Below, piece after piece: positions 24,505-32,984 of a stretch of 64,000 nt of DNA. A program made the translations under genes and the position numbers. The stretch is taken from contig DGNS01000002.1 of NCBI GenBank assembly GCA_002389045.1, positions 1 to 64,000 of the forward strand, in the 5' to 3' direction. The notes under the pieces are model-generated. The model saw only the letters and a list, made by a program, of their open reading frames with translations. It was not told the DNA's origin and did not search any database. Numbering within the stretch: the stretch's first letter is position 1; the number at the start of each line of letters is the position of its first letter. The stretch is from Thiotrichaceae bacterium UBA4486 (lineage in GTDB: Bacteria; Pseudomonadota; Gammaproteobacteria; Eutrophobiales; Eutrophobiaceae).

Positions 24505-26229
24505 TTGCTGAAATCCGCTAATGACCGTATTGCAACGGGGGAAGCAAGGCTTGACCGATATCCCGATAACATCCGGTTCACCAGGGGCGCCCCCGGAGTG
24601 ACCAACGACGCCGGCAACAGTAAAACCATCAATGGTATTGCCGTTTCACCTGGCGTAGCAGTGGGCAGGCCCTGTTTTTATCATGCACGGGAGGCTGAAG
24701 AGTCAGCATCGTCCGGGCATGGCTCCGGTGATCAACAAAAATCATTTCTCACGGTCCACCGGTTATTGAATGAACAACTGGACCGCGCCATTAAAAGGGT
24801 CACGGACGAGAACGATTCCGAAAGCGCCGCTATCTTCTCCGCCCACAAGATGATACTGGATGAAATCGGGGCTGATGTTATCAATAACATCAGTCTGCAC
24901 GAGATCTCCGCCGCTACGGCAATCGAGCAATGTTTCAGGAAATATGCCGATTTCTTCCGCTTCATGGATGATGGATATCTGAGAGAGAGAGCCAACGACT
25001 TCGATGAACTCCGGCAACTTCTGATCAATCTTTTGTGCAGCCGTCATGCTTACCTGGCATGCAGGGAGTATTCAGGTTGCGTCCCGGGTGAATGTGCACT
25101 TGGAAATTCACATATTCTGGTTGCCGGGGAATTAACGGCCAGTACGGTGATACGAATTCATGAACATACCCGGGGCATCGTCAGCAGTCATTGCGGTATC
25201 AATTCCCATGCCGCCGTCATTGCCCGCTCGTTACGCCTGCCCGTGGTCAGTGGTATTGATGATGTTGGCAATCTTATTCACCCCGGGGATAACCTGCTGG
25301 TTGACGGTGACCACGGTTATCTCGTTATTAATCCGGATGAATCACAGATAGCGGCGGCTGACGAGCGCATAACGATCTGGCAACGGCCACTCGAGGTTGT
25401 CGAACCGATCGATGATTTCAGGGTTTATGCCAATGTTGATCTGGCCCAGGATGTAGCAAGACTCAACCAGGTTCGCGCCGACGGCATTGGTTTATACCGC
25501 ACCGAGTATGAATTGCTGGCCAGGGATGAACCGATGGATGAAGAAGAACAGTATGAGTTGTATGCCGCTGTGATTGAAAAAATGCAGGGTAAACCGGTGT
25601 ACTTTCGCTTGTTTGATCTTGGCAGTGACAAGTCCACGCCATGGCTGGATCATGGCGAGGAGGCGAATCCGGCGCTGGGGTGTCGCGGTGCGCGGTTGCT
25701 GCTTGAACGCCCGGAGTTGATGCGCGACCAGGTCCGGGCACTGGCCCGGGTATCACGCCGCTCACCGGTCAATATGATTTACCCGATGATCACCAGCCTG
25801 GAACAGTTGCTGAAGTTGCAAGCCATCGTCAGCGATGCGATTTCCGGCCTCCGGGAAACCCGCATCAGTCAGGGGATCATGTTCGAAGTGCCCTCGGCCT
25901 GTGAAGACGCAGACGAACTGTTTGCGGTTATCGATTTCGGGCGTGTGGGCAGTAACGATTTGTTGCAGTATCTTTTTGCCTGTGACCGTGACAGTGATGA
26001 ATACGATATGCAGCTGCTGGGTAACGATCCGGCGATATGGCGACTGCTGCGGCGCCTGGTGGAATCGGCCAGGCGGGCCGGCAAACCGCTGGAAGTCTGT
26101 GGTGCGCTCGCGGACAGGACCGAGTTCATTCCACGCCTTATCGACCTCGGCATCAATGCTGTCAGTACGCACTGTGATAATGTCGCCGCTGCAAGAAAAG
26201 CGGCGTTGCAAAGACTTCGATCCCGCTAG
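24505..26229 (+). CDS. PtsI-like phosphoenolpyruvate-protein phosphotransferase
   Basis: A protein of up to 574 residues with the enzyme I layout: N-terminal GIAVSPGVAVGR (from about residue 43), the HPr-binding helical region, the phosphohistidine segment CGINSHAAVIARSLRLPVVSG, then a PEP-binding barrel (GIGLYRTEYEL, NPALGCRGARLLL, GRVGSNDLLQYLFACDRDS) ending with the EVCGALAD Cys motif. It should transfer phosphate from PEP to an HPr-like carrier. No HPr, EIIA or nitrogen-PTS gene is nearby. The start is uncertain: TTG at 24505, or GTG at 24598, which is nearer the usual N terminus. Probably a second, non-sugar PTS enzyme I. Confidence 0.82.
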   Translation: MLKSANDRIATGEARLDRYPDNIRFTRGAPGVTNDAGNSKTINGIAVSPGVAVGRPCFYHAREAEESASSGHGSGDQQKSFLTVHRLLNEQLDRAIKRVTDENDSESAAIFSAHKMILDEIGADVINNISLHEISAATAIEQCFRKYADFFRFMDDGYLRERANDFDELRQLLINLLCSRHAYLACREYSGCVPGECALGNSHILVAGELTASTVIRIHEHTRGIVSSHCGINSHAAVIARSLRLPVVSGIDDVGNLIHPGDNLLVDGDHGYLVINPDESQIAAADERITIWQRPLEVVEPIDDFRVYANVDLAQDVARLNQVRADGIGLYRTEYELLARDEPMDEEEQYELYAAVIEKMQGKPVYFRLFDLGSDKSTPWLDHGEEANPALGCRGARLLLERPELMRDQVRALARVSRRSPVNMIYPMITSLEQLLKLQAIVSDAISGLRETRISQGIMFEVPSACEDADELFAVIDFGRVGSNDLLQYLFACDRDSDEYDMQLLGNDPAIWRLLRRLVESARRAGKPLEVCGALADRTEFIPRLIDLGINAVSTHCDNVAAARKAALQRLRSR

Positions 26230-26310
26230 TCTTCTGCTGATATCATTGACAGTATGGAATGTGAAACCGGTCCGTAACCGGAGCCATGTTAACCCTGCCC
26301 TGTGGATTCA

Positions 26311-26880
26311 ATGAACGATCAGTTAACACGCTGCGCCTGGTGTGGCGAAGACCCTCTCTATGTGCGCTACCATGATCGCGAGTGGGGTGTGCCGGTGCGT
26401 TCGGACCGCAAACTGTTCGAGTTCCTGGTGCTGGAAGGCGCCCAGGCCGGACTGAGCTGGATCACCGTTCTGAAAAAACGTCCCGCCTACCGTGAGGCTT
26501 TCGACCGCTTCGATTTCAACAAGGTGGCCCGTTACAATGAGCGCAGAATCCAGACACTGTTGCATAACCCCGGCATCATTCGTAATCAACTCAAGATCCG
26601 CAGTGCTGTTGCCAATGCCCGGGCGTTTATCCGGGTGCGCGAGGAATTCGGCACCTTTAATAAATACATCTGGTCGTTTGTGGACGGTGAGCCGATCCGG
26701 AATTACCGGCGGTCGCTGGACGAGGTGCCGGCGAGGACGGACCTGTCCGACAAAATTTCAAAAGACCTGAAACAACGGGGATTCAGCTTCGTCGGCTCAA
26801 CCATCATCTATGCCCACATGCAGGCCACCGGAATGGTGAACGACCATGTCATTGACTGCTTCCGCCATAGCGAACTGTAG
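26311..26880 (+). CDS. tag: DNA-3-methyladenine glycosylase I
   Basis: A 189-residue Tag-family glycosylase. RCAWCGEDPLYVRYHDREWGVP, LFEFLVLEGAQAGLSW and the late GFSFVGSTIIYAHMQATGMVNDH motif are standard, with the zinc-binding Cys and His residues in place. It removes 3-methyladenine from alkylated DNA. The ATG at 26311 is preferred to the in-frame GTG at 26302. Its 3' end overlaps the lipoprotein gene by 35 bases in another frame, so the two are probably cotranscribed. Length is typical (about 190). Confidence 0.95.
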   Translation: MNDQLTRCAWCGEDPLYVRYHDREWGVPVRSDRKLFEFLVLEGAQAGLSWITVLKKRPAYREAFDRFDFNKVARYNERRIQTLLHNPGIIRNQLKIRSAVANARAFIRVREEFGTFNKYIWSFVDGEPIRNYRRSLDEVPARTDLSDKISKDLKQRGFSFVGSTIIYAHMQATGMVNDHVIDCFRHSEL

Positions 26881-27544
26881 GTGCGTGTTCGTGCTGGCCG
26901 CGGGCCTGCTCGCCGCTGCCTGCAGTGGCGATCACAATCATTATATTTTGCCCGGGCAAGAACGGCTGCGTGAATATGATGTGCGGCTTGCCATCAACGG
27001 AAAACATATCCCGCAGAAAATCATACTCAGTGAACGGGGCGCCGTGCGCAGTCATGGCCGCGTGATTTACCCCGGCGTTTCAGCTGATGGCACCACCTAC
27101 TATCTTTACCAGACTGATCGGGGTGTCTACACGACCCGTGACCCGCAGCAGGACGGTGTCTTGCTGTTACCGGCCGCGCCGGAACCCGGGCGGCGCTGGC
27201 AATCGCCCACCCGTATCCATATCCTTGATAATCGTCACGAGACCTTTGCCGGCGGCGATACGTTTATCAGTGTCAATGATTCGATTGTTTTCGAACATGT
27301 GATCAGGCGCCTGGATGCGGTGCTCAGCGTACCCGCCGGCAGATTTACTTCCTGCCTGGAAATACAATCCACTGCCCGTGTGCCTGTGGAAGCCAGAACC
27401 AGCGGTATCGAATCCATCGTCATCGAACAAATCGAGTGGTATGCTCCCGGCACCGGTCTGGTCAAACGGATTCGTACCGAATCCACTGTGCCGTCCAGAA
27501 TTGAGGGAACCCTGGTTCAGGAACTCACCGCTGTCGTGCAATAA
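26846..27544 (+). CDS. Predicted lipoprotein of unknown function
   Basis: A 232-residue precursor with a type II signal sequence: hydrophobic CVFVLAAGLLAAAC, where the last Cys is the lipidation site (lipobox LAAAC at residue about 26), followed by SGD. Asp at +4 rather than +2 gives no clear inner-membrane retention signal. The mature part is rich in beta strands and has no recognised enzymatic motif. The start overlaps the tag gene; the stop lies three bases before the next secreted-protein gene. I do not recognise the family. Confidence 0.72.
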   Translation: MSLTASAIANCRCVFVLAAGLLAAACSGDHNHYILPGQERLREYDVRLAINGKHIPQKIILSERGAVRSHGRVIYPGVSADGTTYYLYQTDRGVYTTRDPQQDGVLLLPAAPEPGRRWQSPTRIHILDNRHETFAGGDTFISVNDSIVFEHVIRRLDAVLSVPAGRFTSCLEIQSTARVPVEARTSGIESIVIEQIEWYAPGTGLVKRIRTESTVPSRIEGTLVQELTAVVQ

Positions 27545-27547
27545 ATC

Positions 27548-27949
27548 ATGATGAATAACGTTCGATTATCAGGTTGCCTTGCCTGCTTGCTGTTGCCGGC
27601 AACAGTTTTTGCAGATCAATGCCCGTCAGCGGAACAGGTCCGCGAACGAAATATCTCCCGCGACTATGAATGGTCCGTGGCCGAGACGGTGACGTTGCCC
27701 ATGCTGCTCGAAGTATCCGAACTGCGCGAGGTGAGCTTGCAAAACCACGGCGAGTTCGTCTCCTGTCATTACCTGAGCGATCAGTTGCCGGTACGTATGG
27801 ATGGTGCGGCACCGGATCCCGGATGCCTGGTTACCCGGGCATCAGGTACATGGATATCCCTGCCGGGAGGCACGTTGAAATGTAATGAAGAGAAACATGA
27901 TCAATGTCATTTCTCCATCCAGTGTTACGATACGCAATCCCGGGATTGA
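27548..27949 (+). CDS. Small secreted Cys-containing protein of unknown function
   Basis: A 133-residue precursor with a cleavable signal peptide (LSGCLACLLLPATVFADQ) and a mature domain with five or six Cys (CPSAEQ, CHYL, CLVT, CNEEKHDQCHFSIQC) that could form disulfides in the periplasm. Three bases separate it from the lipoprotein gene, so the two are likely an operon and may work together at the envelope. The product resembles small DUF3757-type exported proteins in shape, but I cannot confirm that. Confidence 0.62.
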   Translation: MMNNVRLSGCLACLLLPATVFADQCPSAEQVRERNISRDYEWSVAETVTLPMLLEVSELREVSLQNHGEFVSCHYLSDQLPVRMDGAAPDPGCLVTRASGTWISLPGGTLKCNEEKHDQCHFSIQCYDTQSRD

Positions 27950-27989
27950 ACTGATCAAAAAGCCTCCTGGGCACGAATACAGTTGATAT

Positions 27990-28898
27990 TTATCTGCCTC
28001 CTCCCTTTGTATTGGTCTTGCCTTTTTTCGCGTTCTTTCCGATAAAGCGGATGACGTCGCCGGCAATATCCTTGCCCGTAGATTTTTCAATACCTTCAAG
28101 TCCGGGTGATGAATTCACTTCCATGACCACCGGGCCATCTTTTGATCGTAAAATATCAACACCGCATACATTCAATCCCATGGTATTGGCGGCACGTAAT
28201 GCCGTTTTACGTTCTTCCGCTGTAATTTTGACAACCGATGCCGAGCCACCACGATGTATATTGGAACGAAATTCACCTTCTGCGCCCTGACGTTTCATGG
28301 CGGCAACGACTCTTTCCCCGATGACAAAACAACGGATATCCGAACCACCGGCTTCCTTGATGAATTGTTGTACCAGCACACTCGCGTTTAAACCAAGAAA
28401 TGACTCGATCACACTTTTGGCCGCGCTGTTTGTCTCAGCCAGTACAACGCCAATGCCCTGGGTGCCCTGAAGCAGCTTGATGACGAGTGGTGCACCGCCA
28501 ACCATCTTTATCAAATCGGGAATGTCATCCGGCTTGTTGGCAAAACCGCTTATCGGCAGACCAATACCCTTTCGCGACAACAATTGCAGGGAACGCAACT
28601 TGTCCCTGGATCGTGATATCGCCACAGACTCGTTCAGGGGATAAACACCCATCATCTCAAACTGTCTGAGAACGGCTGTACCATAAAAGGTAACCGATGC
28701 GCCGATTCTTGGAATAACGGCATCAAAATCATTCAGATCCTCGCCCTTGAAATGGATACTGGGCCGATGTGAGGTAATGTTCATATAACAACGCAAAACA
28801 TCCAGAACTCTTACTTCATGCCCCAGATTCTCGGCGGCCTCCACCAGTCTTTTCGTGGAATAAAGGTTCCTGTTTCTTGAAAGAAGTGCGATTTTCAT
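27990..28898 (-). CDS. rimK: RimK family ATP-grasp alpha-L-glutamate ligase
   Basis: A 302-residue ATP-grasp enzyme. MKIALLSRNRNLYSTKRLVEAA, GVYPLNESVAISRSRDKLRSLQLL, VIKLLQGTQGIGVVL and EVNSSPGLEGIEKSTG are the RimK landmarks. The family adds glutamate residues to the C terminus of ribosomal protein S6 and can make poly-alpha-glutamate. The ATG at 28898 has a clean AGGAG. The C terminus is a basic tail (KKGKTNTKGGGR). Transcribed divergently from the lexA-like gene. No regulatory partner (rimA, rimB) is adjacent. Confidence 0.93.
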   Translation of the reverse strand: MKIALLSRNRNLYSTKRLVEAAENLGHEVRVLDVLRCYMNITSHRPSIHFKGEDLNDFDAVIPRIGASVTFYGTAVLRQFEMMGVYPLNESVAISRSRDKLRSLQLLSRKGIGLPISGFANKPDDIPDLIKMVGGAPLVIKLLQGTQGIGVVLAETNSAAKSVIESFLGLNASVLVQQFIKEAGGSDIRCFVIGERVVAAMKRQGAEGEFRSNIHRGGSASVVKITAEERKTALRAANTMGLNVCGVDILRSKDGPVVMEVNSSPGLEGIEKSTGKDIAGDVIRFIGKNAKKGKTNTKGGGR

Positions 28899-28954
28899 GT
28901 TTTTCTCCTGTTTATCAGGGAATTGGTAACTTCATCTTTGGATAATTTCCTTTA

Positions 28955-28967
28955 TATACCCAGTATA
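28955..28967. promoter_or_regulatory. TATAC-CCA-GTATA inverted repeat before the lexA-like gene
   Basis: A perfect 5-base inverted repeat lies in the 183-base divergent gap between rimK and the lexA-like gene, 115 bases before the latter. It could be an operator for the LexA-like repressor, but it does not match the E. coli SOS box (CTG-N10-CAG) and could be chance in AT-rich DNA. Confidence 0.3.
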
Positions 28968-29081
28968 CGTTGTTATTGATTCGTCCTCGCTCCGGGCGGG
29001 AATGTCCGGTTCCGATCACTTCCCCTTGATCCGATCACGGATCCTGGTCTATGCTCCTTTGAAAACATTTTGAGAACATTT

Positions 29082-29672
29082 ATGCTGACCCCGAAAGAGG
29101 AACAAGTCATGCAGTTCATCACCCGTCACATCGCCGTCCACGGTCATGCCCCGATACTGGAGGAAATCGGTGAATACATTGGTGTTGGTTCGCGCGGCAC
29201 GGTCCACCGTTACGTCAAAGCCCTTGAAGACAAAGGACATTTACAGCGTGCGTCGGGCTGGCGCGGACTGCGGCTGACCGGGGAGGGGCCACGGGCCTCG
29301 CACTGGTTGCCGCTGGCCGGCCGGGTCTCGGCCGGCAAACCCATCCAGGCCATCCCCGACCAGGAATCCATCAATTTTCCCGACATGTTGCTGGGGCCGG
29401 ATCGTTATGTGCTGAAAGTGCAGGGTGACTCCATGATCGAGGCCGGGATTTTTGATGGCGATTACGTGGTGATCAAATACGCGGAAACCGCGCGTTCCGG
29501 AAACATCGTCATGGCGCTGATTGACAACGAAGAGGCCACCATCAAGCGTTACCGGCCGCATCGCGACAGTATTGAACTGATCCCGGCCAATGCGAAACTC
29601 GCCGCCGTGAAATACGCGCCGGATCGTGTGCAGGTGCAGGGTATCGTCGTCGCCAAGGTCGGATTCTTTTAG
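29082..29672 (+). CDS. lexA: LexA-type repressor with autoprotease domain
   Basis: A 196-residue LexA/S24 protein. The winged-helix domain (LTPKEEQVMQFITRH ... SRGTVHRYVKALEDKGHL) precedes the Ala84-Gly85 cleavage site (RVSAGKP), the catalytic Ser117 (GDSMIEAGI) and Lys155 (ATIKRYR). Numbering is almost the same as in E. coli LexA, so self-cleavage on RecA activation is expected. It stands 814 bases before a Y-family polymerase gene on the same strand with higBA in between. Whether it is the main SOS repressor or a second, dedicated one cannot be told here. I start at the ATG at 29082; the frame opens at a TTG at 29070. Confidence 0.92.
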   Translation: MLTPKEEQVMQFITRHIAVHGHAPILEEIGEYIGVGSRGTVHRYVKALEDKGHLQRASGWRGLRLTGEGPRASHWLPLAGRVSAGKPIQAIPDQESINFPDMLLGPDRYVLKVQGDSMIEAGIFDGDYVVIKYAETARSGNIVMALIDNEEATIKRYRPHRDSIELIPANAKLAAVKYAPDRVQVQGIVVAKVGFF

Positions 29673-29688
29673 TCGGGGCTGTGTGATC

Positions 29689-29742
29689 TTGACATGGATA
29701 CCGTTCCTCCCATAATGGGATATAATGCTCCCTTTTTGGGAG
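29689..29742 (+). promoter_or_regulatory. higBA promoter with two inverted-repeat operators
   Basis: TTGACA (29689-29694) and CATAAT (29711-29716) form a promoter with 16-base spacing; TATAAT at 29721-29726 is an alternative -10. Two inverted repeats flank or overlap the -10: TCCCA-TAA-TGGGA (29708-29720) and CTCCC-TTTTT-GGGAG (29728-29742). Their similar half-sites suggest paired HigA binding sites for autoregulation. Confidence 0.65.
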
Positions 29743-29759
29743 ATTCCTGAGGTGGTATT

Positions 29760-30053
29760 TTGAGGATTATTGCGAAAAGGACGTTGAGGGAATTCTGGCA
29801 GAAATATCCGGACGCACGAGGGCAACTGGAGGCATGGCACAGTGAGGTAGCCAGTGCGGACTGGGGGAATCCCCAGCGGTTAAAAGCGCAATATCGATCT
29901 GCGAGCATCTTGAGAAATGGCAGGGCGATTTTTAACATCTGCGGTAATGCTTACCGGATCGTTGTCCGGATCAATTACACCTACAAGGTGGTTTACATAC
30001 GATTTGTTGGTACGCATGAGCAATACGACAATATAGACGCGAACACAGTGTGA
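29760..30053 (+). CDS. higB: HigB-type toxin, ribosome-dependent mRNA interferase
   Basis: A 97-residue RelE-superfamily toxin of the HigB type: MRIIAKRTLREFWQKYPDA, GNPQRLKAQYRSASILRNGR and FNICGNAYRIVVRINY...VYIRFVGTHEQYDNIDA are characteristic. It is expected to cut mRNA on the ribosome. Translation starts at a TTG at 29760 with GAGGTGG six bases upstream, which may keep toxin levels low. The toxin gene comes first, as in other hig loci, and its stop overlaps the antitoxin ATG by one base. Confidence 0.92.
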   Translation: MRIIAKRTLREFWQKYPDARGQLEAWHSEVASADWGNPQRLKAQYRSASILRNGRAIFNICGNAYRIVVRINYTYKVVYIRFVGTHEQYDNIDANTV

Positions 30054-30421
30054 TGAAGATTCAGCCGATAAAAAACGAAAAAAGCTATGAACTCGCTCTC
30101 CAAAGAGTGGAGAAACTCATGGGTGCCGGACCCGGCACGCCGGAAGGAGATGAACTGGACGTGCTCGTTACCTTGATCGAAGCCTATGAAAGCAGGATGC
30201 ACCCGATCAATACACCGGATCCAATTGAAGCGATTCGTTTTCGAATGCAGCAAACCGGGCTCAATAACAGGGATCTGGAAAAGTATATCGGTAGTTCCGG
30301 GCGTGTTTCTGAAATCATGAACTATAAAAGAAGGCTGTCAATATCGATGATTCGCAGTCTGAATACCGGATTGAATATACCGCTCGAAAGTCTGGTAAAA
30401 GAATACGAACTGAAAGTATAG
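30053..30421 (+). CDS. higA: HigA-type antitoxin with HTH domain
   Basis: A 122-residue antitoxin. The N-terminal part (YELALQRVEKLMGAGPGTPEGDELDVLVTLIEAYESRMHP) is the conserved toxin-binding region of this HigA group, followed by an XRE-like HTH domain (RFRMQQTGLNNRDLEKYIGSSGRVSEIMNYKRRLSISMIRSL). It should neutralise HigB and repress the shared promoter. The ATG at 30053 overlaps the higB stop. The in-frame GTG just before it is a less likely start. Confidence 0.92.
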   Translation: MKIQPIKNEKSYELALQRVEKLMGAGPGTPEGDELDVLVTLIEAYESRMHPINTPDPIEAIRFRMQQTGLNNRDLEKYIGSSGRVSEIMNYKRRLSISMIRSLNTGLNIPLESLVKEYELKV

Positions 30422-30486
30422 GTTACTGTGTTGCCACGATATTGCTCCCCTTGTAGTTTCATAAAGCAAAATGTGTTGAAGACTCC

Positions 30487-31719
30487 ATGAGCATCACGCC
30501 GCGCTGGCCGCGCATGATCGCGCTGGTGGATATGAATGCCTTTTTTGCCTCGGTGGAGCAGCTCGATGATCCCGACCTGCGTGGCCGGCCGGTGGGCGTT
30601 ACCAATGGATTGCAGGGGACATGCATTATTACCTGTTCCTACGAGGCGCGCCGTTACGGCATTCACACCGGCATGCGGTTGCGCGAGGCGCGGCATCTCT
30701 GCCGTGATTTCGTCCAGCGCCCGGCACGACCGCAGCGCTACGCGCGGGTATCGCAAAACATCATGGATGCGCTGAGGGACATTACGCCGGACCTGGAAAT
30801 ATTTTCCGTGGATGAGGCCTTCCTGGATCTGACCCATTGTGCACATCTGAAAGGTACGCCGGAAAGCATCGGTCGGGATATCAAGCACACCGTATTTTCC
30901 GTCTCCGGTATTCACTGCTCCGTGGGCCTGAGCGGCGACAAGACCACGGCCAAGTACGCCGCCAAGCGGCAAAAGCCCAACGGTCTCACCATCATCCCGC
31001 CGGACCGGGCCCGTGACGTTTTGCACGACGTGCCGGTAACCGAGTTGTGCGGTATTTCCACCGGCATCGGCCGCTTCCTGGCGGATCGCGGGGTGACGAC
31101 CTGCGGCGATATGGCGAAGTTGCCCATCGGCGTACTCGGTAAGCGCTTTGGCAATCCGGGCCGGCGCATCTGGCACATGTGCCTGGGCCAGGATCCGGAA
31201 AAAGTGAAAACGCACGTGGACTCGCCGAAATCCATGGGCCACGGCAAGGTGATGCCGCCGAATACCCGCGATCGTGACACGATATTGATGTACCTGCTGC
31301 ACATGGCGGAGAAACTCGGTTACCGGTTGCGCCGTCATGCCATGGAAGCCATGCATTTTTTCATCGGTCTGCGTTACGACGGCGGCTGGCTGGCGGACAG
31401 ATTCAGGACTGACATGCCGGTGAGCGACAGCCGCCTGCTGCATCGGCTCTGTCATTATTTTCTCGCCAATTACTGGCATGGCGAAGGTGTGCACCAGGTG
31501 CAGTTGACCGCACTGGATCCGAGGCCGGCGGGACAGCAACTGGAGTTGTTCGCGGCCCGGAGCACGGAATCATCCGGTGCGCACGGCGTAGTCGATCGGA
31601 TCAATGAACGCTACGGTGAGTTCACCATCGCCCCGGCTGTGTTGCTGAACCGTTCTTCCATGCCGAACGTAATTGCACCGGCGTGGAAGCCGTATGGGCA
31701 CCGGCAAACCATTTATTGA
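30487..31719 (+). CDS. Y-family translesion DNA polymerase
   Basis: A 410-residue Y-family polymerase. The catalytic residues are visible: IALVDMNAFFASVEQ with the first Asp, and SVDEAFLDLT with the Asp-Glu pair. The palm/fingers (GTCIITCSYEARRYGIHTGM) and little-finger domains follow, and a QLELFA motif near residue 358 looks like a beta-clamp-binding peptide. It resembles a group close to UmuC/DinB without being clearly either, so I give no symbol. Expected to bypass lesions at reduced fidelity. Its stop codon lies inside the first unit of a 7-bp tandem array. Confidence 0.88.
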   Translation: MSITPRWPRMIALVDMNAFFASVEQLDDPDLRGRPVGVTNGLQGTCIITCSYEARRYGIHTGMRLREARHLCRDFVQRPARPQRYARVSQNIMDALRDITPDLEIFSVDEAFLDLTHCAHLKGTPESIGRDIKHTVFSVSGIHCSVGLSGDKTTAKYAAKRQKPNGLTIIPPDRARDVLHDVPVTELCGISTGIGRFLADRGVTTCGDMAKLPIGVLGKRFGNPGRRIWHMCLGQDPEKVKTHVDSPKSMGHGKVMPPNTRDRDTILMYLLHMAEKLGYRLRRHAMEAMHFFIGLRYDGGWLADRFRTDMPVSDSRLLHRLCHYFLANYWHGEGVHQVQLTALDPRPAGQQLELFAARSTESSGAHGVVDRINERYGEFTIAPAVLLNRSSMPNVIAPAWKPYGHRQTIY

Positions 31720-31808
31720 ACAGTGAACAGTGAACAGTGAACAGTGAACGGTGAACAGTGGACAGGTAACAGGAAACAGGGAACAGGGAACAGGGAACAG
31801 GGAACAGG
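31718..31808. repeat. Heptanucleotide tandem array, 13 units
   Basis: Thirteen consecutive 7-bp units: four GAACAGT, then GAACGGT, GAACAGT, GGACAGG, TAACAGG, AAACAGG and four GAACAGG. The first unit overlaps the polymerase stop codon. Units change from a GT to a GG ending along the array, as if two sub-arrays had expanded separately. The rest of the gap to 31972 holds a TCACCC/GGGTGA hairpin (31855-31870) and no gene. Confidence 0.95.
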
Positions 31809-31972
31809 GAGTGGTGAGTGGGGAGAAGAGTTTTCAGGATGCAATGATACAAAGTCACCCATACGGGTGATTACAGGGCAGGCGTATTTTGATAGTTTAA
31901 TGCTGGCCGGGAATAGCCCGTGCATGGATGCCGATGCAGTCTTGTTGATCCGGATCATTACAGGGAGGCGTA

Positions 31973-32371
31973 ATGGACAGCAGAAAAACCAACGGATATG
32001 AAGATTTAACCGTCTGGCAACTGGCCATGGATCTGGCCGTGGATTGCCATCGACTGAGCAAACAGTTTCCGAGTATCGACCGTTCCGGTTTTGAGGCCAG
32101 TCTGTTCCAGACAGCCATGTTATTGCCGGAGTATATTGCCGATGCCCATGCCCGCAGCAGTTCCTCTGTTTACCTGGAAAATATCTCCCTGGCGCTGGGT
32201 ACGGTCGCCCGTGTGGAGACGTGCATTTTGCTTGCGGAGCGCATGCGATTTTGTAATGGCGAACAAAGAAAGCAGATCATGGACAAGCTGAACTCGGTGA
32301 GATGGTTGCTGGTCCGGTTACGGAATGCGTTCAACCGCAGGGGGATCAGCGATGAGGTTGCCGTTTCGTGA
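31973..32371 (+). CDS. Four-helix-bundle protein (23S rRNA intervening-sequence protein family)
   Basis: A 132-residue all-helical protein. YEDLTVWQLAMDLAVDCHRLSKQFP at the N terminus and the ISLALGTVARVETCILLAERM helix match the four-helix-bundle family first described from 23S rRNA intervening sequences. Such proteins are common in genomes without any rRNA link and their role is unknown. No rRNA gene lies in the window. The ATG at 31973 has GGGAGG ten bases upstream. Confidence 0.85.
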   Translation: MDSRKTNGYEDLTVWQLAMDLAVDCHRLSKQFPSIDRSGFEASLFQTAMLLPEYIADAHARSSSSVYLENISLALGTVARVETCILLAERMRFCNGEQRKQIMDKLNSVRWLLVRLRNAFNRRGISDEVAVS

Positions 32372-32627
32372 AGGACAGGCAGTTGGCATTGGCTGTATTC
32401 ACGCCGGTAAAGTCCATAGTCTGCGGTTCATCACTGCCGTATTGCTGTATCCGGAATAACTATCTAATCAGTGGATCCTCGATACCATGCGGCATTTGTT
32501 TTCGCCAGGCGGGGTGACGAATGTGGCTAAAAGAGGCACAATTGGATCCGTTGTTGGTGAAGCAACTGACCGTTGTGTGCAGGGCCGAAGAATATCCCGA
32601 AGTCATCCGGCAAGAGGGTGGCCGATT

Positions 32628-32984
32628 ATGAACCAGGAACAATTGCGTGAACAAATCTGTGCCCACCTCGGGATCATGGCGCCACAAGTGGAAGACGCCT
32701 GTCTGCTGGTGGACGAATGTCTGGCCAACGCCCGCAAGGCATTCCGTGATGAATTTATTTTCCAGCTCAGCCCGCAGGCCTGGGCAAAAATAACACTCAT
32801 CTACTACAAGCACTTTCTGGATACGGGTTGCGATGTGTCCATCGCCGAGATCGTCGCGGCTGTTGTCCGCGATTCCATCACCACCAGCCGTATGGACATG
32901 CTGACCCTGCAACTGGCGCAACAGAAACTGGACAATCAGGCACGGGCGAATTCACAGCCTTCTCTCAGTATCGTCAAGGATTAG
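32628..32984 (+). CDS. Hypothetical protein
   Basis: A 118-residue soluble, mostly helical protein (MNQEQLREQICAHLGIM ... SPQAWAKITLIYYKHFLDTG ... SIAEIVAAVVRDSI) with no signal peptide or known motif. I start at 32628, where GAGGG precedes the ATG; the frame is open back to 32487 but that part looks non-coding. It converges on the SelO-like gene, overlapping its 3' end by four bases. The 256-base stretch between 32371 and 32628 shows nothing else. Confidence 0.55.
   Translation: MNQEQLREQICAHLGIMAPQVEDACLLVDECLANARKAFRDEFIFQLSPQAWAKITLIYYKHFLDTGCDVSIAEIVAAVVRDSITTSRMDMLTLQLAQQKLDNQARANSQPSLSIVKD

Noticed and set aside
30322..31539. 405-codon minus-strand frame over the Y-family polymerase
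   Set aside because: Shadow of a conserved polymerase gene.
31945..31958. FNR-like TTGATCCGGATCAT upstream of the four-helix-bundle gene
   Set aside because: Only about 15 bases before the ATG and over the ribosome-site region, so not a promoter activator site; a 12-bp palindrome by chance is likely.
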